Of a stretch of DNA of 64,000 bases, positions 10,485 to 20,380 are shown one piece after another. Numbering within the stretch: the first letter of the stretch is position 1; each line of letters starts with the position of its first letter. Where the stretch lies: contig CP015028.1 of the NCBI GenBank assembly GCA_011455275.1, positions 1,214,911-1,278,910 on the forward strand, written 5' to 3'. Source of the DNA: Pasteurellaceae bacterium Orientalotternb1. GTDB taxonomy: Bacteria; Pseudomonadota; Gammaproteobacteria; Enterobacterales; Pasteurellaceae. The position numbers and the translations under genes are program-made. The notes beneath the pieces were generated by a model, which did not search any database, was not told the DNA's origin, and was given only the letters and a program-made list of their open reading frames with translations.

Positions 10485-12053
10485 TTGCAACATGTTGTTT
10501 TTGCACGAGATCGTCGGCGTAAGAAATATCGCATAAAAGCGATTGTGTTTCTAGTGGCGATACTTTCTGCGTCTATTGGGATTTTTCTCACATTTAACTC
10601 TTCACAAGAGAACACGTCGATAGCACTCAACGTTTCTACGGAAAGTGATCTGCAAAAAAAAGACGGGAACTTACCGCTTGTTACCACGGAAAATGTGGAT
10701 CCCATTTCTACTTTTGCTGCGAATACGGCATTAATGGCACTTTCATGGCTACCGCAAGAGAGCCAAGAACTCACCTATATTCAAATCGAACAAGGTGAAT
10801 TAGAAGAACCTTCTTCACAAGGAGCTGTGGACGAAAATGCGACTTCTTATGAAGATGATTTTGTGGCGGAAGATGATATTGATGATGAAACCATTCAAAG
10901 ACTGCAAGCAGAAGGATTAAAACAAGAGGACTTATTGTCTCCTGATGCAGAAGAGGCATTGAGCAGTTTTTTAGATGTTGCTGATCAAGCAATGAGAATT
11001 CAAAATCAATTTAGCTATACGGTGGCGAAGGGCGATAAATTACAAGATGTCTTGGAACAATCGGGTTTAAGCCCTGCCACGGCAAAATTTTTAGAGAAAA
11101 AATTTCCGCAGTTAGCGAAATTAAGTGCTGGTCAGCAGTTTTACTGGATTCTAGGTAAAGATGGTGAACTGGAATATATGAACTGGCTTGTTTCTGAAAA
11201 AGAAGAAAAAATTTTTGAGCGGAAATCCGAAAATCAATTTTCGGTACAAACCGTTAAAAAGAAAGGTGAATGGCGGCAAGATATTGTGCGAGGCACGCTC
11301 AATGGCGACTTTAAATCAAGTCTAAAAGCCCAAGGGCTTTCATCGCGTCAAATTAATCAGCTTGTTGCCGCTTTACAATGGCAAGTCTCACTCAATAAAT
11401 TAAAAAAAGGGGATAAATTTGTCATTCTAGTCAAACGTGAATATATCAATGGCAAAGTTACCGAATTAGGTAATGTGGAAGCGATTCATTTGATGACAAG
11501 TAAGAAAAGTTATTATGCGATTCAAGCGGATAATGGTCGTTATTACAGCCGTCACGGTGAGACGCTCGGAAAAGGCTTTGCTCGCTATCCATTGCAATCA
11601 AAACCGAGAATTTCATCACCGTTTAACCCACGACGATTACACCCTGTAACCCGTCGAGTTGCTCCGCACAAAGGCGTTGATTTTGGATTACCTATTGGCA
11701 CCCCAATTATTGCACCTGCCGATGGCGTGGTAGAACACGTTGCTTATCAAGCAAATGGGGCAGGGCGTTATATTAAAATTCGTCATGGGGGACAATATAC
11801 AACGGTTTATATGCACTTAAGCCGTCAATTAGTGAGAGTTGGGCAATCCGTTAAAAAAGGTGAACGTATTGCACTTTCAGGCAACACGGGACGTTCAACA
11901 GGGCCGCATTTACATTATGAATTTCATATAAATGGACATCCTGTGAATCCAATGACAGTAAAACTGCCAGGAACAGGATCGGGAATGCCAGACAAAGAAC
12001 GTAAGGCATTTTTAGTTAAAGCAAAATCTATCGAATCAAAACTGAAACTTTAA
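10485..12053 (+). CDS. mepM: Murein DD-endopeptidase MepM (YebA), M23 family
   Basis: Periplasmic endopeptidase that cuts D-Ala-mDAP crosslinks so peptidoglycan can expand. The 522-residue protein starts at TTG: AGGG at 10474-10477 is seven bases upstream and there is no nearby in-frame ATG. An N-terminal membrane anchor (IKAIVFLVAILSASIGIFL) is followed by an acidic linker, the OapA/LysM-like region (VAKGDKLQDVLEQSGL) and the M23 domain with zinc ligands in HKGVDFG and HLHYEFH, and SGNTGRSTGPH. The enterobacterial protein matches along its length. Confidence 0.93.
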   Translation: MQHVVFARDRRRKKYRIKAIVFLVAILSASIGIFLTFNSSQENTSIALNVSTESDLQKKDGNLPLVTTENVDPISTFAANTALMALSWLPQESQELTYIQIEQGELEEPSSQGAVDENATSYEDDFVAEDDIDDETIQRLQAEGLKQEDLLSPDAEEALSSFLDVADQAMRIQNQFSYTVAKGDKLQDVLEQSGLSPATAKFLEKKFPQLAKLSAGQQFYWILGKDGELEYMNWLVSEKEEKIFERKSENQFSVQTVKKKGEWRQDIVRGTLNGDFKSSLKAQGLSSRQINQLVAALQWQVSLNKLKKGDKFVILVKREYINGKVTELGNVEAIHLMTSKKSYYAIQADNGRYYSRHGETLGKGFARYPLQSKPRISSPFNPRRLHPVTRRVAPHKGVDFGLPIGTPIIAPADGVVEHVAYQANGAGRYIKIRHGGQYTTVYMHLSRQLVRVGQSVKKGERIALSGNTGRSTGPHLHYEFHINGHPVNPMTVKLPGTGSGMPDKERKAFLVKAKSIESKLKL

Positions 12054-12062
12054 GGAAAGTAT

Positions 12063-12746
12063 ATGCAAAAAACATTGGCTGCACTTATTTTAGGTACACT
12101 TTTTTCCACAGGCTTGATGGCAGAAGTAAACTTACAAAAGCAACTTGAAGCCGTTGGAGCAACAAATGTGACATTATCCGATTCGGCATTGCCAGGTTTT
12201 AAAACCGCAGTGTCTGACCAAGGCGTAGTACAAATCAGTCAAGATGGTCGTTTCGTTATTTATGGAAATATTTTTGAGCTAAAAAACGGCAAAGCAATTG
12301 ACATCACAAACCAAGCGTTGCTCTCTCAACTTGAGAGCCTAAAAGATGAAATGATTGTTTATCCTGCGAAAAATCAAAAACATGTGGTAACGGTATTTAT
12401 GGATATCACTTGCCATTATTGCCATTTATTACATGGAAAAATGAAAGAATATAACGAGTTAGGGATTACTGTTCGGTATTTAGCTTTCCCGCGTGGGGGA
12501 ATGAATACGCAAACCGCAAAACAGATGGAAGCCATTTGGACAGCGAAAGACAAAATGTTTGCTTTGGATGAAGCGGAAAAAGGAAACTTACCAAAAGAGC
12601 AAAAAACGCCAAATATCGTGAAAAAACATTATGAGTTAGGCATCAAATTTGGGGTAAATGGCACGCCAAATATTATCACTGAAGAAGGTCAAGTCATTCC
12701 AGGCTTTGTGGAGCCAAAAGAATTACTTAGTATGCTTAACCAATAA
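12063..12746 (+). CDS. dsbC: Thiol:disulfide interchange protein DsbC
   Basis: Periplasmic disulfide isomerase. The 227-residue precursor has a Sec signal peptide (about residues 1-20, cleavage after LMA), an N-terminal dimerisation domain, and a thioredoxin fold with active-site Cys117-His-Tyr-Cys120 and the cis-proline loop NGTPNI. It begins nine bases after the mepM stop with recJ next, the dsbC-recJ order seen in Haemophilus. Confidence 0.95.
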   Translation: MQKTLAALILGTLFSTGLMAEVNLQKQLEAVGATNVTLSDSALPGFKTAVSDQGVVQISQDGRFVIYGNIFELKNGKAIDITNQALLSQLESLKDEMIVYPAKNQKHVVTVFMDITCHYCHLLHGKMKEYNELGITVRYLAFPRGGMNTQTAKQMEAIWTAKDKMFALDEAEKGNLPKEQKTPNIVKKHYELGIKFGVNGTPNIITEEGQVIPGFVEPKELLSMLNQ

Positions 12747-12750
12747 TCTT

Positions 12751-12808
12751 ACAAGCGGTCAGATCCTCGTAAAAATTTGCAAATTTTTCGTCGGAACTGA
12801 CCGCTTGT
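12751..12808. repeat. Inverted uptake-signal pair, dsbC-recJ gap
   Basis: ACAAGCGGTCAG (12751-12762) and CTGACCGCTTGT (12797-12808) face each other across A/T-rich AAATTTGCAAATTT. The pair can fold as a long hairpin and probably ends the dsbC transcript. Confidence 0.7.
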
Positions 12809-12851
12809 TGTTTCCGTTATTTTATATCCGATTGATTTTATTCTACTGATA

Positions 12852-14570
12852 ATGCAAAAAATCATTAAACGTCGTCCGTTACTGACTACGGAGATCCTAT
12901 CTGAAATTCCCCTTTTAAATCGCCTTTACCAAGCTAGAGGCGTGGGATCTCGCAGAGAATTAGAACTTTCTTTAAAGCATCTGCATAATCCCAACTTGCT
13001 CGTGAATATACAGCAAGCGGTTGAATTGTTATGGCAAAGCTATCAAACGCAAGAACGTATTGTGATTGTCGGGGATTTTGATGCCGATGGTGCAACAAGT
13101 ACAGCACTAGCCATTTTGGCATTGCGACAATTCGGTTTTCAATCTGTTGATTACCTGATTCCAGATCGTTTTTCTCAAGGGTACGGGCTAAGTGTTGATG
13201 TCGCTAAAACGGTGATTGTAAAAGGTGCCGATTTAGTGCTGACGGTCGATAACGGTATTTCCTCTTTCGACGGCATTAATTTACTAAAATCCCATCAAAT
13301 CAAAGTGTTGGTGACCGATCACCACTTACCTTCAGACGAATTACCTGCTGCCGATGCGATGGTCAATCCAAATCTGATTGCTTGTGGTTTTCCTTCTAAA
13401 TCATTAGCTGGTGTAGGGGTTATTTTTTATGTTATGGTTGCTTTGCGTGCTAAGTTACGCCAAGAAAATGTATTTGAAGGTAAACCCGAGCCGAATATCA
13501 CAGAATTACTCGATCTTGTTGCATTAGGCACGGTAGCCGATGTGGTTCCGCTCGATCATAATAATCGTATTTTGATCGCTCAGGGATTAAATCGCATTCG
13601 TTCAGGACATTGTCGAGTGGGCATTCAAGCCCTTGCAGAAGTCAGTAAACGTGATCTAGCAAGCTTGCAAGCCAGTGATCTTGGCTTTGCGATTGCCCCT
13701 CGTTTGAATGCGGCAGGGCGTTTGGAAAATATGTCGCTTGGGGTCGAATTATTGATTAGTGATAATTTATCGGTAGCTCGTCAATTAGCCTTAGAATTAG
13801 ATGCACTTAACCAAACACGTAAAGAGTTTGAACAAGAAATGAAAACCGAAGCTTTAGCGATTTGTGCCAAGCTTCCTAATATTGCAGACTGTGATTCTGC
13901 TCATGGCATCGTATTATATCAGCCTGATTGGCATCAAGGCGTGATTGGTATTTTGGCATCTCGCATTAAGGATCAATTCCACCGACCAGTAATCGCTTTT
14001 GCTCAAGACGATGATGAGGGCAAGTTTTTACGAGGATCAGCACGCTCGATTTCAGGTGTCCATATTCGTGATTTATTTGAACGAATTGACACTTACCATC
14101 CTAATTTGTTAGTCAAATTTGGCGGGCACGCAATGGCGGCTGGCTTAACGATTGCGGAAGAAAACTTAGCAACATTTCAGCAAATATTTAATCAAACCCT
14201 TCAGGATTTCGTTGAACCAGAACAATTAACAGGCGTTATTTATACCGATGGTGAATTAGCTCACAATGAATTAAATTTAGCTACGGCAGAATTAATCAAA
14301 AATGCAGGACCTTGGGGGCAACATTTTGCAGAGCCTTTATTTGAAGGGGAGTTTCGTATTTTGCAGCAACGTTTAGTTGGAGAAAAACACCTTAAACTAC
14401 TTGTCGAAAGCCGTGATGGAATGTTGTTAGATGCCATCTGGTTTAATGTTGATTTACGCCAATACCCTGATTTATCAATAAAATCAGCAAGATTAGTGTA
14501 TAAATTAGAAATAAATGAATTCCGTGGCAATCGAAATATTCAGCTTATGGTAGAAAATTTATCAACTTAA
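12852..14570 (+). CDS. recJ: Single-stranded-DNA-specific exonuclease RecJ
   Basis: 5'-3' single-strand exonuclease of recombination and repair. The DHH-superfamily motifs are visible in the 572-residue protein: DFDADGATS, VTDNGIS-like LTVDNGIS, VTDHHLP, the DVVPLDHNNR segment, and the DHHA1 motif GGHAMAAG. Length is close to the E. coli enzyme. Confidence 0.96.
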   Translation: MQKIIKRRPLLTTEILSEIPLLNRLYQARGVGSRRELELSLKHLHNPNLLVNIQQAVELLWQSYQTQERIVIVGDFDADGATSTALAILALRQFGFQSVDYLIPDRFSQGYGLSVDVAKTVIVKGADLVLTVDNGISSFDGINLLKSHQIKVLVTDHHLPSDELPAADAMVNPNLIACGFPSKSLAGVGVIFYVMVALRAKLRQENVFEGKPEPNITELLDLVALGTVADVVPLDHNNRILIAQGLNRIRSGHCRVGIQALAEVSKRDLASLQASDLGFAIAPRLNAAGRLENMSLGVELLISDNLSVARQLALELDALNQTRKEFEQEMKTEALAICAKLPNIADCDSAHGIVLYQPDWHQGVIGILASRIKDQFHRPVIAFAQDDDEGKFLRGSARSISGVHIRDLFERIDTYHPNLLVKFGGHAMAAGLTIAEENLATFQQIFNQTLQDFVEPEQLTGVIYTDGELAHNELNLATAELIKNAGPWGQHFAEPLFEGEFRILQQRLVGEKHLKLLVESRDGMLLDAIWFNVDLRQYPDLSIKSARLVYKLEINEFRGNRNIQLMVENLST

Positions 14571-14705
14571 ATTATGAATAAAAAGCTAGAACAAATATAT
14601 TTTGTAGTGTAGAATTTAAAAGATTTTACGTTATGCCTAATAAAGTAAAACTTTATTTTGAATTTCGGTAAGCTTTTATCCTCATTTTCAAAAGGACTCC
14701 CTAAA

Positions 14706-15551
14706 ATGAAAAAAACAATTTCTCGCAGCCTACTATTAACAAGTGTTGCTCTTGCTGTAACAGCTTGTGGTAATTTAAGCAAAGTATCTGACCAAGGTAC
14801 TACTGACAATCCAGTTTTCCCAAAAATTTCTGAATCTAAGTTTAACCACGATGGTTCACAATTTGGTTCTTGGCCAAACTGGGAAAACGTTCGCCAAATT
14901 GAACGTGGTATGAACAAAGACGAACTTTATAACTTAATTGGTCGTCCACACTTTGCCGAAGGTTTATACGGTGTTCGTGAATGGGATTACGCATTCAACT
15001 ATCGTGAAAACGGTATGCACAAAATCTGTCAATTCAAAGTGCTATTTGACAAAAATATGAATGCACAGAGCTTCTACTGGTATCCAAATGGTTGTAACGG
15101 TAATTCAGCATTTAACTTAAGTGGTGATTTCTTATTTGATTTCGATAAAGACACTCTAACGGCAAAAGGTAAAGAGGTTGTTGATAATGTTGCTGCACAA
15201 TTAAAATCTTCTGGTGCTCAACAGGTGAAAATTGCGGGCTATACAGACCGTTTAGGTTCAGAACAATATAACTTGAACCTTTCACAACGCCGTGCAAATA
15301 TGGTTAAAGCACGTTTAGCACAACAAGGCGTAACTGCACAAATGGATGCAGTAGGCTATGGTAAAGCTAATCAAGTGAAAGCTTGTGATGGTGTTCATGG
15401 TCAAGAGTTAAGAGACTGCTTACGTCCTAACCGTCGTGTAGAAATTTCTGCAAACGGTGGTGTAATGAAGCAAAATGAAGGTGGCAACGTTGCAGGTCCA
15501 AATGGTCCTACACCACTTTATCAAACACCATCATATGACGGTAACAAATAA
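14706..15551 (+). CDS. OmpA-family lipoprotein with an OmlA/BamE-like domain
   Basis: ATG 14706 follows AAAGGA (14691-14696). The 281-residue precursor has a lipobox ending AVTAC, then a SmpA/OmlA-like segment at about residues 45-115 (QIERGMNKDELYNLIGRPHF), and a C-terminal OmpA peptidoglycan-binding domain (DFDKDTLTAKG, IAGYTDRLGSEQYNLNLSQRRA, RPNRRVEI). It is probably an outer-membrane lipoprotein tethered to the wall. This two-domain form is common in Pasteurellaceae; no gene symbol is certain. Monocistronic, with a strong terminator. Confidence 0.88.
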   Translation: MKKTISRSLLLTSVALAVTACGNLSKVSDQGTTDNPVFPKISESKFNHDGSQFGSWPNWENVRQIERGMNKDELYNLIGRPHFAEGLYGVREWDYAFNYRENGMHKICQFKVLFDKNMNAQSFYWYPNGCNGNSAFNLSGDFLFDFDKDTLTAKGKEVVDNVAAQLKSSGAQQVKIAGYTDRLGSEQYNLNLSQRRANMVKARLAQQGVTAQMDAVGYGKANQVKACDGVHGQELRDCLRPNRRVEISANGGVMKQNEGGNVAGPNGPTPLYQTPSYDGNK

Positions 15552-15566
15552 TTTTTAACTATAAGA

Positions 15567-15600
15567 ACAGAAAGGGTGAGTCAATCGCCCTTTCTTTTTT
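15567..15600 (+). terminator. Terminator after the OmpA-type lipoprotein gene
   Basis: AGAAAGGG (15569-15576) pairs with CCCTTTCT (15588-15595), with three further inner pairs including a wobble, followed by TTTTTT. Confidence 0.85.
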
Positions 15601-15616
15601 TCTATTCGGAGAGTTT

Positions 15617-16438
15617 ATGTTTTACCAAGCTATTGCATTTGACCTTGATGGTACTTTATTAACTAGCCAAGCCACAATCTTAGATTCTAGTAAACAAGCG
15701 ATTAAGCAAGCCCAATCATTGGGATTGAAAGTTTTTATTGTCACTGGACGTCATCACACTGCGGTGCGTCCTTACTATCACGAACTCGGTTTGGATACCC
15801 CAGTGGTTTGTTGTAACGGTACCTATCTTTATGATTTTAAACAAAATAAAGTGCTGTGGGGCAATCCACTGACCACTGAACAAACCAATTTTTTGGTAAA
15901 ATCAGCTCAGGATCTCGGTATTCATGTTGCAATTTATACGCGAGATAGTATGACCTATGAGCAGCCCAATGCTCATTTCACCAAGTTTCTCAAATGGGTC
16001 GATAGCTGCGAAGAAAGTGTGCGACCAAGTGTGAAGCAGGTGCATTTCCCCGATCTTTTAGATGGCAGCACCTTAATTTGGAAAGTGCTAATTAGCGATC
16101 CCGATCTGGAAAAAATGCAAACTTTTGTGGAAAAGTTACCGCTTGATCAATTCAGCCCTGAATGGTCGTGGGTCGATCGTGTTGATATTACGGCTCAAGG
16201 AAACAGCAAAGGGGCATGTTTAGCAGAATTGCTGAAACTCGAAAATATTGAACCGAAAAATGTGATTGCCTTTGGCGATAACTTCAATGATATTAGTATG
16301 TTATCTACAGTTGGTATGGGGATTGCGATGGGGGAATCAGAACAAGAAGTTCAACAGCACGCTAAAATGACAATCGGTTCAAACAATGAAGATAGCATTG
16401 CTCAAACGTTGAACCAGTTATTAGGGTTGGGTAAATGA
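15617..16438 (+). CDS. Cof-type HAD phosphatase, YbhA-like
   Basis: The 273-residue protein has HAD motif I DLDGTLLT, the Cof-type cap with VTGRHHTAVRPYYHELGLDTPVV-type sequence, motif III region NSKGACLAELL and motif IV FGDNFNDISML. It is closest in my recollection to E. coli YbhA, a pyridoxal phosphate phosphatase, sharing CCNGTYLYD and WSWVDRVDI-like segments. Substrate is inferred only. It overlaps the next gene by four bases (ATGA). Confidence 0.85.
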   Translation: MFYQAIAFDLDGTLLTSQATILDSSKQAIKQAQSLGLKVFIVTGRHHTAVRPYYHELGLDTPVVCCNGTYLYDFKQNKVLWGNPLTTEQTNFLVKSAQDLGIHVAIYTRDSMTYEQPNAHFTKFLKWVDSCEESVRPSVKQVHFPDLLDGSTLIWKVLISDPDLEKMQTFVEKLPLDQFSPEWSWVDRVDITAQGNSKGACLAELLKLENIEPKNVIAFGDNFNDISMLSTVGMGIAMGESEQEVQQHAKMTIGSNNEDSIAQTLNQLLGLGK

Positions 16439-16971
16439 TCATTCGCAAATCACAACCTGCTGATTTTCAACGCATTTTAGATATTTATAACCAAGCGATC
16501 CCAACACATCAAGTTACCGCTGATCTGTTTTTGGCGACACAACACAGCCGCCAAAACTGGTTTGATTTTCACTTAAACAGCGAAAAATACCCGCTTTGGA
16601 CGGTGGAAGACGAAACGGGCATCGCAGGCTGGTTTAGTTTTTCGCCATTCTATGAACGACCTGCTTTTGTGCATACTTCTGAAATTAGCATTTATCTCGA
16701 TGAATCAGCTAAAGGTAAGGGGTATGGATCAAAAATCATTCAATATATGCAAGAGGTGATGCTTGAGTACGAAATCTACACGCTGATGGCGTACGTGTTT
16801 GAGATGAACCAAGTCAGCCAAAATTTGATGAAAAAACACCAATTTGAATGCTGGGGGCGTTTCCCAAATATTGCGAATATGGGCAAAGATGAGCAGGGTA
16901 ATGTGAAATGGCGGACACTGTTGATGATGTCTTATCAAAAAGGCATTACAAGCGGTGAGATCCACGAATAA
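16435..16971 (+). CDS. GNAT-family N-acetyltransferase
   Basis: A 178-residue GNAT protein, probably a small-molecule or amino-acid N-acyltransferase of the YncA/Pat type. The acetyl-CoA binding loop is ESAKGKGYGSKII and the C-terminal MNQVSQNLMKKHQF fits motif B. Start overlaps the HAD gene stop (ATGA), so translation is coupled. The last residues (TSGEIHE) come from an embedded uptake signal. Substrate unknown. Confidence 0.82.
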   Translation: MIIRKSQPADFQRILDIYNQAIPTHQVTADLFLATQHSRQNWFDFHLNSEKYPLWTVEDETGIAGWFSFSPFYERPAFVHTSEISIYLDESAKGKGYGSKIIQYMQEVMLEYEIYTLMAYVFEMNQVSQNLMKKHQFECWGRFPNIANMGKDEQGNVKWRTLLMMSYQKGITSGEIHE

Positions 16972-17065
16972 TTTTGCAAAAATTGCATAAACTGCTTGCA
17001 TATTTAAGCCGAATTTTGCAATCTAGCAAGCAGATTACTCATAATAAATAGACAGGAGATAAGTG

Positions 17066-17953
17066 ATGGCAAAACCGTTATTTTCAGGCAGTATTGTGGC
17101 ATTGCTCACGCCAATGATTGATGGCGAAATTAGTTTTGAAGACTTAAAAAAGCTCATTGAATTCCACATCAACGCTGGAACACATGCTATCGTTTTAGTT
17201 GGAACCACAGGTGAATCAACCACACTCACGATTGATGAACAAGTCCGTTTAATTAAAAAAGGCGTAGAATATGCTGCAGGTCGTATTCCAATTATTGCAG
17301 GCACAGGATCAAACTCAACCAATGAAGCCATTACCTTAACTAAGTTGCTTGGTGATAGTGGTGTTACGGGTTGCTTGACGGTTGTGCCTTATTACAACAA
17401 ACCAACTCAAGAAGGTATGTATCAGCATTTCAAAACCATTGCTGAAGCTTCTGAACTTCCACAAATTCTCTACAATGTCCCAAGTCGTACAGGTAGTGAT
17501 TTGAAACCTGAAACCGTGGCACGTTTAGCCAAAATTCCAAATATTGTTGGGATTAAAGAAGCGACTGGTGATGTCAGCCGTGTGAAACAAATTAAAGCAC
17601 TTGCAGGTGAAGATTTCATTTTCTTAAGCGGTGATGATGCGACAGGTTTAGAATCGATGAAACTCGGTGGACAAGGCGTGATTTCTGTTACCAATAACCT
17701 AGCGGCTGTGGATATGGCGAAAATGTGTGAGTTAGCATTGGAAGGTAAATTTGAAGAAGCGGACGAAATCAATGAGCGTTTAATGGGATTACACCACGAT
17801 TTATTTATCGAAGGTAATCCAATCCCAGTAAAATGGGCTGCCTACAAAATAGGCTTGATTTCCCAACCAAGTTTACGTTTGCCGCTGACACTTTTATCAG
17901 AAGAATCACAACCAAAAGTTCTCGCAGCATTACAAAAAGCAGGACTAATCTAA
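17066..17953 (+). CDS. dapA: 4-hydroxy-tetrahydrodipicolinate synthase
   Basis: DapA condenses pyruvate with aspartate semialdehyde, the first committed step to diaminopimelate and lysine. AGGAG (17054-17058) supports ATG 17066 over GTG 17063. The 295-residue TIM barrel has GTTGESTTL, the active-site tyrosine in YNVPSRTG, and the Schiff-base lysine in [10 protein letters not shown]. Monocistronic. Confidence 0.97.
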   Translation: MAKPLFSGSIVALLTPMIDGEISFEDLKKLIEFHINAGTHAIVLVGTTGESTTLTIDEQVRLIKKGVEYAAGRIPIIAGTGSNSTNEAITLTKLLGDSGVTGCLTVVPYYNKPTQEGMYQHFKTIAEASELPQILYNVPSRTGSDLKPETVARLAKIPNIVGIKEATGDVSRVKQIKALAGEDFIFLSGDDATGLESMKLGGQGVISVTNNLAAVDMAKMCELALEGKFEEADEINERLMGLHHDLFIEGNPIPVKWAAYKIGLISQPSLRLPLTLLSEESQPKVLAALQKAGLI

Positions 17954-17964
17954 CTCGAAAAAAC

Positions 17965-17990
17965 AAACCCCGTTATCTCTAACGGGGTTT
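17965..17990. terminator. Bidirectional terminator between dapA and folD
   Basis: AAACCCCGTTA (17965-17975), loop TCTC, TAACGGGGTTT (17980-17990), T-rich downstream and A-rich upstream. Confidence 0.9.
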
Positions 17991-18020
17991 TGCAAATTTT
18001 TAAGAGAATCTAACCGCTTG

Positions 18021-18875
18021 CTATTCTCCAATATGTTGTTGATAGGCTTGCAACGTATTTTGCATCAGCATTGCAACGGTCATTGGTCCAACCCCACCAG
18101 GCACAGGAGTAATAAAGCTTGCTTTTTGGCTTGCAATATCAAACTCTACATCGCCCACCAATTTTCCATCAAGACGATTAATACCCACATCAATGACAAC
18201 GGCACCTTCTTTAATCCACTCACCTGATATAAATTGGGGCTTACCAACGGCAACAACTAAAATATCGGCTTGACGAATATGTGAAGCTAAATCTTTAGTA
18301 AAACGATGAGTGACAGTGACAGTACAGCCACCGAGTAATAATTCTAACGCCATTGGGCGACCAACAATATTCGACGCTCCCACAATGACAGCATGCTTCC
18401 CATATAAATCAATCCCTGTCGTTTCGAGTAACTTCATAACGCCATAAGGCGTACAAGCCCGCAAAGTAGGGATACGTTGGCACAGTCTTCCCACATTATA
18501 AGGATGGAAACCATCAACATCTTTGTTTGGCTGAATCGCTTCAATCACTTTTGTCGTATCAATATGAGAAGGCAATGGCAACTGTACTAAAATACCATCT
18601 ACGCTTTCATCATGGTTCAACTCATCGATCAATTCGAGTAACGCTTGCTCGCTAGTTTCTTGTGGTAAATCGAATGATTTTGACTGAATGCCAATTTCAG
18701 CACAGCTTTTACGTTTGCTGCTTACATAAACCTGTGAAGCAGCATCTGAACCTACTAATATAACAGCAAGTCCTGGGCTTCGTTTCCCTTTTTCCTGATA
18801 TTGTTTGATTTGCTGAGCGATCTCATCTTTGATTTGGCTTGAAAGGGCAGAACCTGAAATAATTTGGGCAGACAT
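18021..18875 (-). CDS. folD: Methylenetetrahydrofolate dehydrogenase/cyclohydrolase FolD
   Basis: Bifunctional enzyme giving 10-formyl-THF from 5,10-methylene-THF. The 284-residue protein has the catalytic-lysine region [23 protein letters not shown], the dinucleotide-binding [15 protein letters not shown] and [15 protein letters not shown] PurR-like box lies 16 bp before its start, consistent with supply of formyl-THF for purine synthesis. Confidence 0.97.
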   Translation of the reverse strand: MSAQIISGSALSSQIKDEIAQQIKQYQEKGKRSPGLAVILVGSDAASQVYVSSKRKSCAEIGIQSKSFDLPQETSEQALLELIDELNHDESVDGILVQLPLPSHIDTTKVIEAIQPNKDVDGFHPYNVGRLCQRIPTLRACTPYGVMKLLETTGIDLYGKHAVIVGASNIVGRPMALELLLGGCTVTVTHRFTKDLASHIRQADILVVAVGKPQFISGEWIKEGAVVIDVGINRLDGKLVGDVEFDIASQKASFITPVPGGVGPMTVAMLMQNTLQAYQQHIGE

Positions 18876-18890
18876 TGCAACTCCTAAGAA

Positions 18891-18906
18891 ACGAAAACGT
18901 TTGCTA
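18891..18906 (-). promoter_or_regulatory. PurR operator upstream of folD
   Basis: ACGAAAACGTTTGCTA fits the PurR consensus ACGCAAACGTTTNCNT except at one or two positions and sits immediately upstream of folD. A better copy is at purE (40451-40466). Confidence 0.65.
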
Positions 18907-18994
18907 TTTTCTCAAAAAAAGCGTGGTTTGATAAGTAAAATATCGTTCTAATGTTCAAAGAACAGACATTCAGAGCGTAGCGATATAAAAATGA

Positions 18995-19022
18995 TTGACG
19001 ATGTTTAAAAAGAAATTATAAT
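18995..19022 (+). promoter_or_regulatory. Promoter of the tRNA-Pro/tRNA-Arg pair
   Basis: TTGACG (18995-19000), a 16-bp spacer and a perfect TATAAT (19017-19022), 15 bp before the mature tRNA-Pro. Confidence 0.85.
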
Positions 19023-19036
19023 GCTCGCATCTTTGT

Positions 19037-19113
19037 CGGCGAGTAGCGCAGCTTGGTAGCGCAACTGGTTTGGGACCAGTGGGTCGTAGGTTCAAATCCT
19101 ATCTCGCCGACCA
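19037..19113 (+). tRNA. tRNA-Pro (TGG)
   Basis: 77 nt with encoded CCA. The acceptor stem CGGCGAG pairs with CTCGCCG, the anticodon loop is TTTGGGA (TGG), and the sequence is near-identical to E. coli tRNA-Pro(UGG). Confidence 0.97.
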
Positions 19114-19145
19114 TTTCTTTTCATTTCAACATAATTCCTTACACT

Positions 19146-19222
<77 letters not shown>

Positions 19223-19253
19223 TTTAAAGTCTTATATATCAATTAGTTACGTT

Positions 19254-20286
19254 TCACGCAGCCAGTTTTAAATGTGTCGTTGGCTTTGAGTGTGCCGTAA
19301 ATGTGTCATTGAGTCCCACTTTATTAGCGTGTTTCAGTAGATGCTCTGCATTAAGGTGGGCGTATTTTTTACCATCTCTAGCGTTTCCCATCCACCCAAT
19401 TCTTTGAGTGTAAAGAATGGCGTTCCTGCTTGGACGTGCCAGCTCGCCCAAGTGTGGCGGAGAGCGTGAAAATGGAAATCAAGCAAAAGGCATTTTTTAG
19501 CCGCAAGGGCAAATGACTTTCTGTTGATGTCGTTAAGGGGATTTCGATTTCGCCCAACAAAAACATATTTCGGATGTCTGCCACGAATAGACTAGCTGCT
19601 TCATCGTTGTTCGCTTTACCTGATTTAGCCACGTCGTTTGAGACAATAGCAATCCGTCGAGCAAAATCAATTTTATCCCACGTCATCGTTAGTATTTCCG
19701 TTCGCCTTACTCCCGTCATTAATGCAAAGGAACAAATCGCTCTCATCCAATCCTGACTGAATGCATTGAGCAATCTATTGGCTTGATCTTTGGTGATCCA
19801 ACGCCCCGAATGGGTGGCTCTTTATTTTTAGGTAGGTGTGGTACTTTATCAACTAGTCCCGCTTGATGGGCGAGATTTAAGATCCGCAAAATAGACTGGA
19901 TATACTTGTTTTTCGTTGAGTTGGTGAGCGGCTTGTTGGTTTTCACACTCCGCATCGGGATATGATTTAGGATTTCTTGCGTTGTTAAAGAGCTTAATGC
20001 CCGTCCCTGGAATTTCTCACGCCAATATTTAGCGTGCCGTTTTTTCGTGTCTGTGTCTTTTAGACCTTCGGCGGAACGAACATAAAGCAATAAAGCCTCT
20101 TCAAAAATGTATTCTGGCTTTTCGTCCAGTTTGTCTATTTTCCACATCTCGGCTTTAAGCTGATCGTGGTAATGTTGAGCTTCTTTTTTTTACAGTCGTG
20201 CCAGCAGAGCGTCTAATTCTTTGACCGCTTGGGGTTGTGATATCAACTCACCACGGACCTTCTTTTGTTCTTTTGTAGATCGACAT
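19254..20286 (-). pseudogene. Phage tyrosine integrase, multiply frameshifted
   Basis: Reading the minus strand across frames recovers an integrase: N-terminus MSIYKRTKEGPW from 20286, interrupted by an in-frame TGA, then MWKIDKLDEKPEYIFEEA, MTGVRRTEILTMTWDKIDF (Arg I), HALRHTWASWH (HxxR) and YAHLNAEHL (Tyr). At least four frame changes separate these: an extra A in an A8 run near 20190, shifts near 19810 and 19590, and a missing A in an A6 run near 19366. It cannot make an active recombinase. Confidence 0.9.
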
Positions 20287-20380
20287 AGTGTTACCTCTTC
20301 GACCGACAAAGCTAATCGGTCGGTATTATCAGATCGTTATCGGGCGTTTCAACGCCAACAGTGAAGATCATATTTATCTC

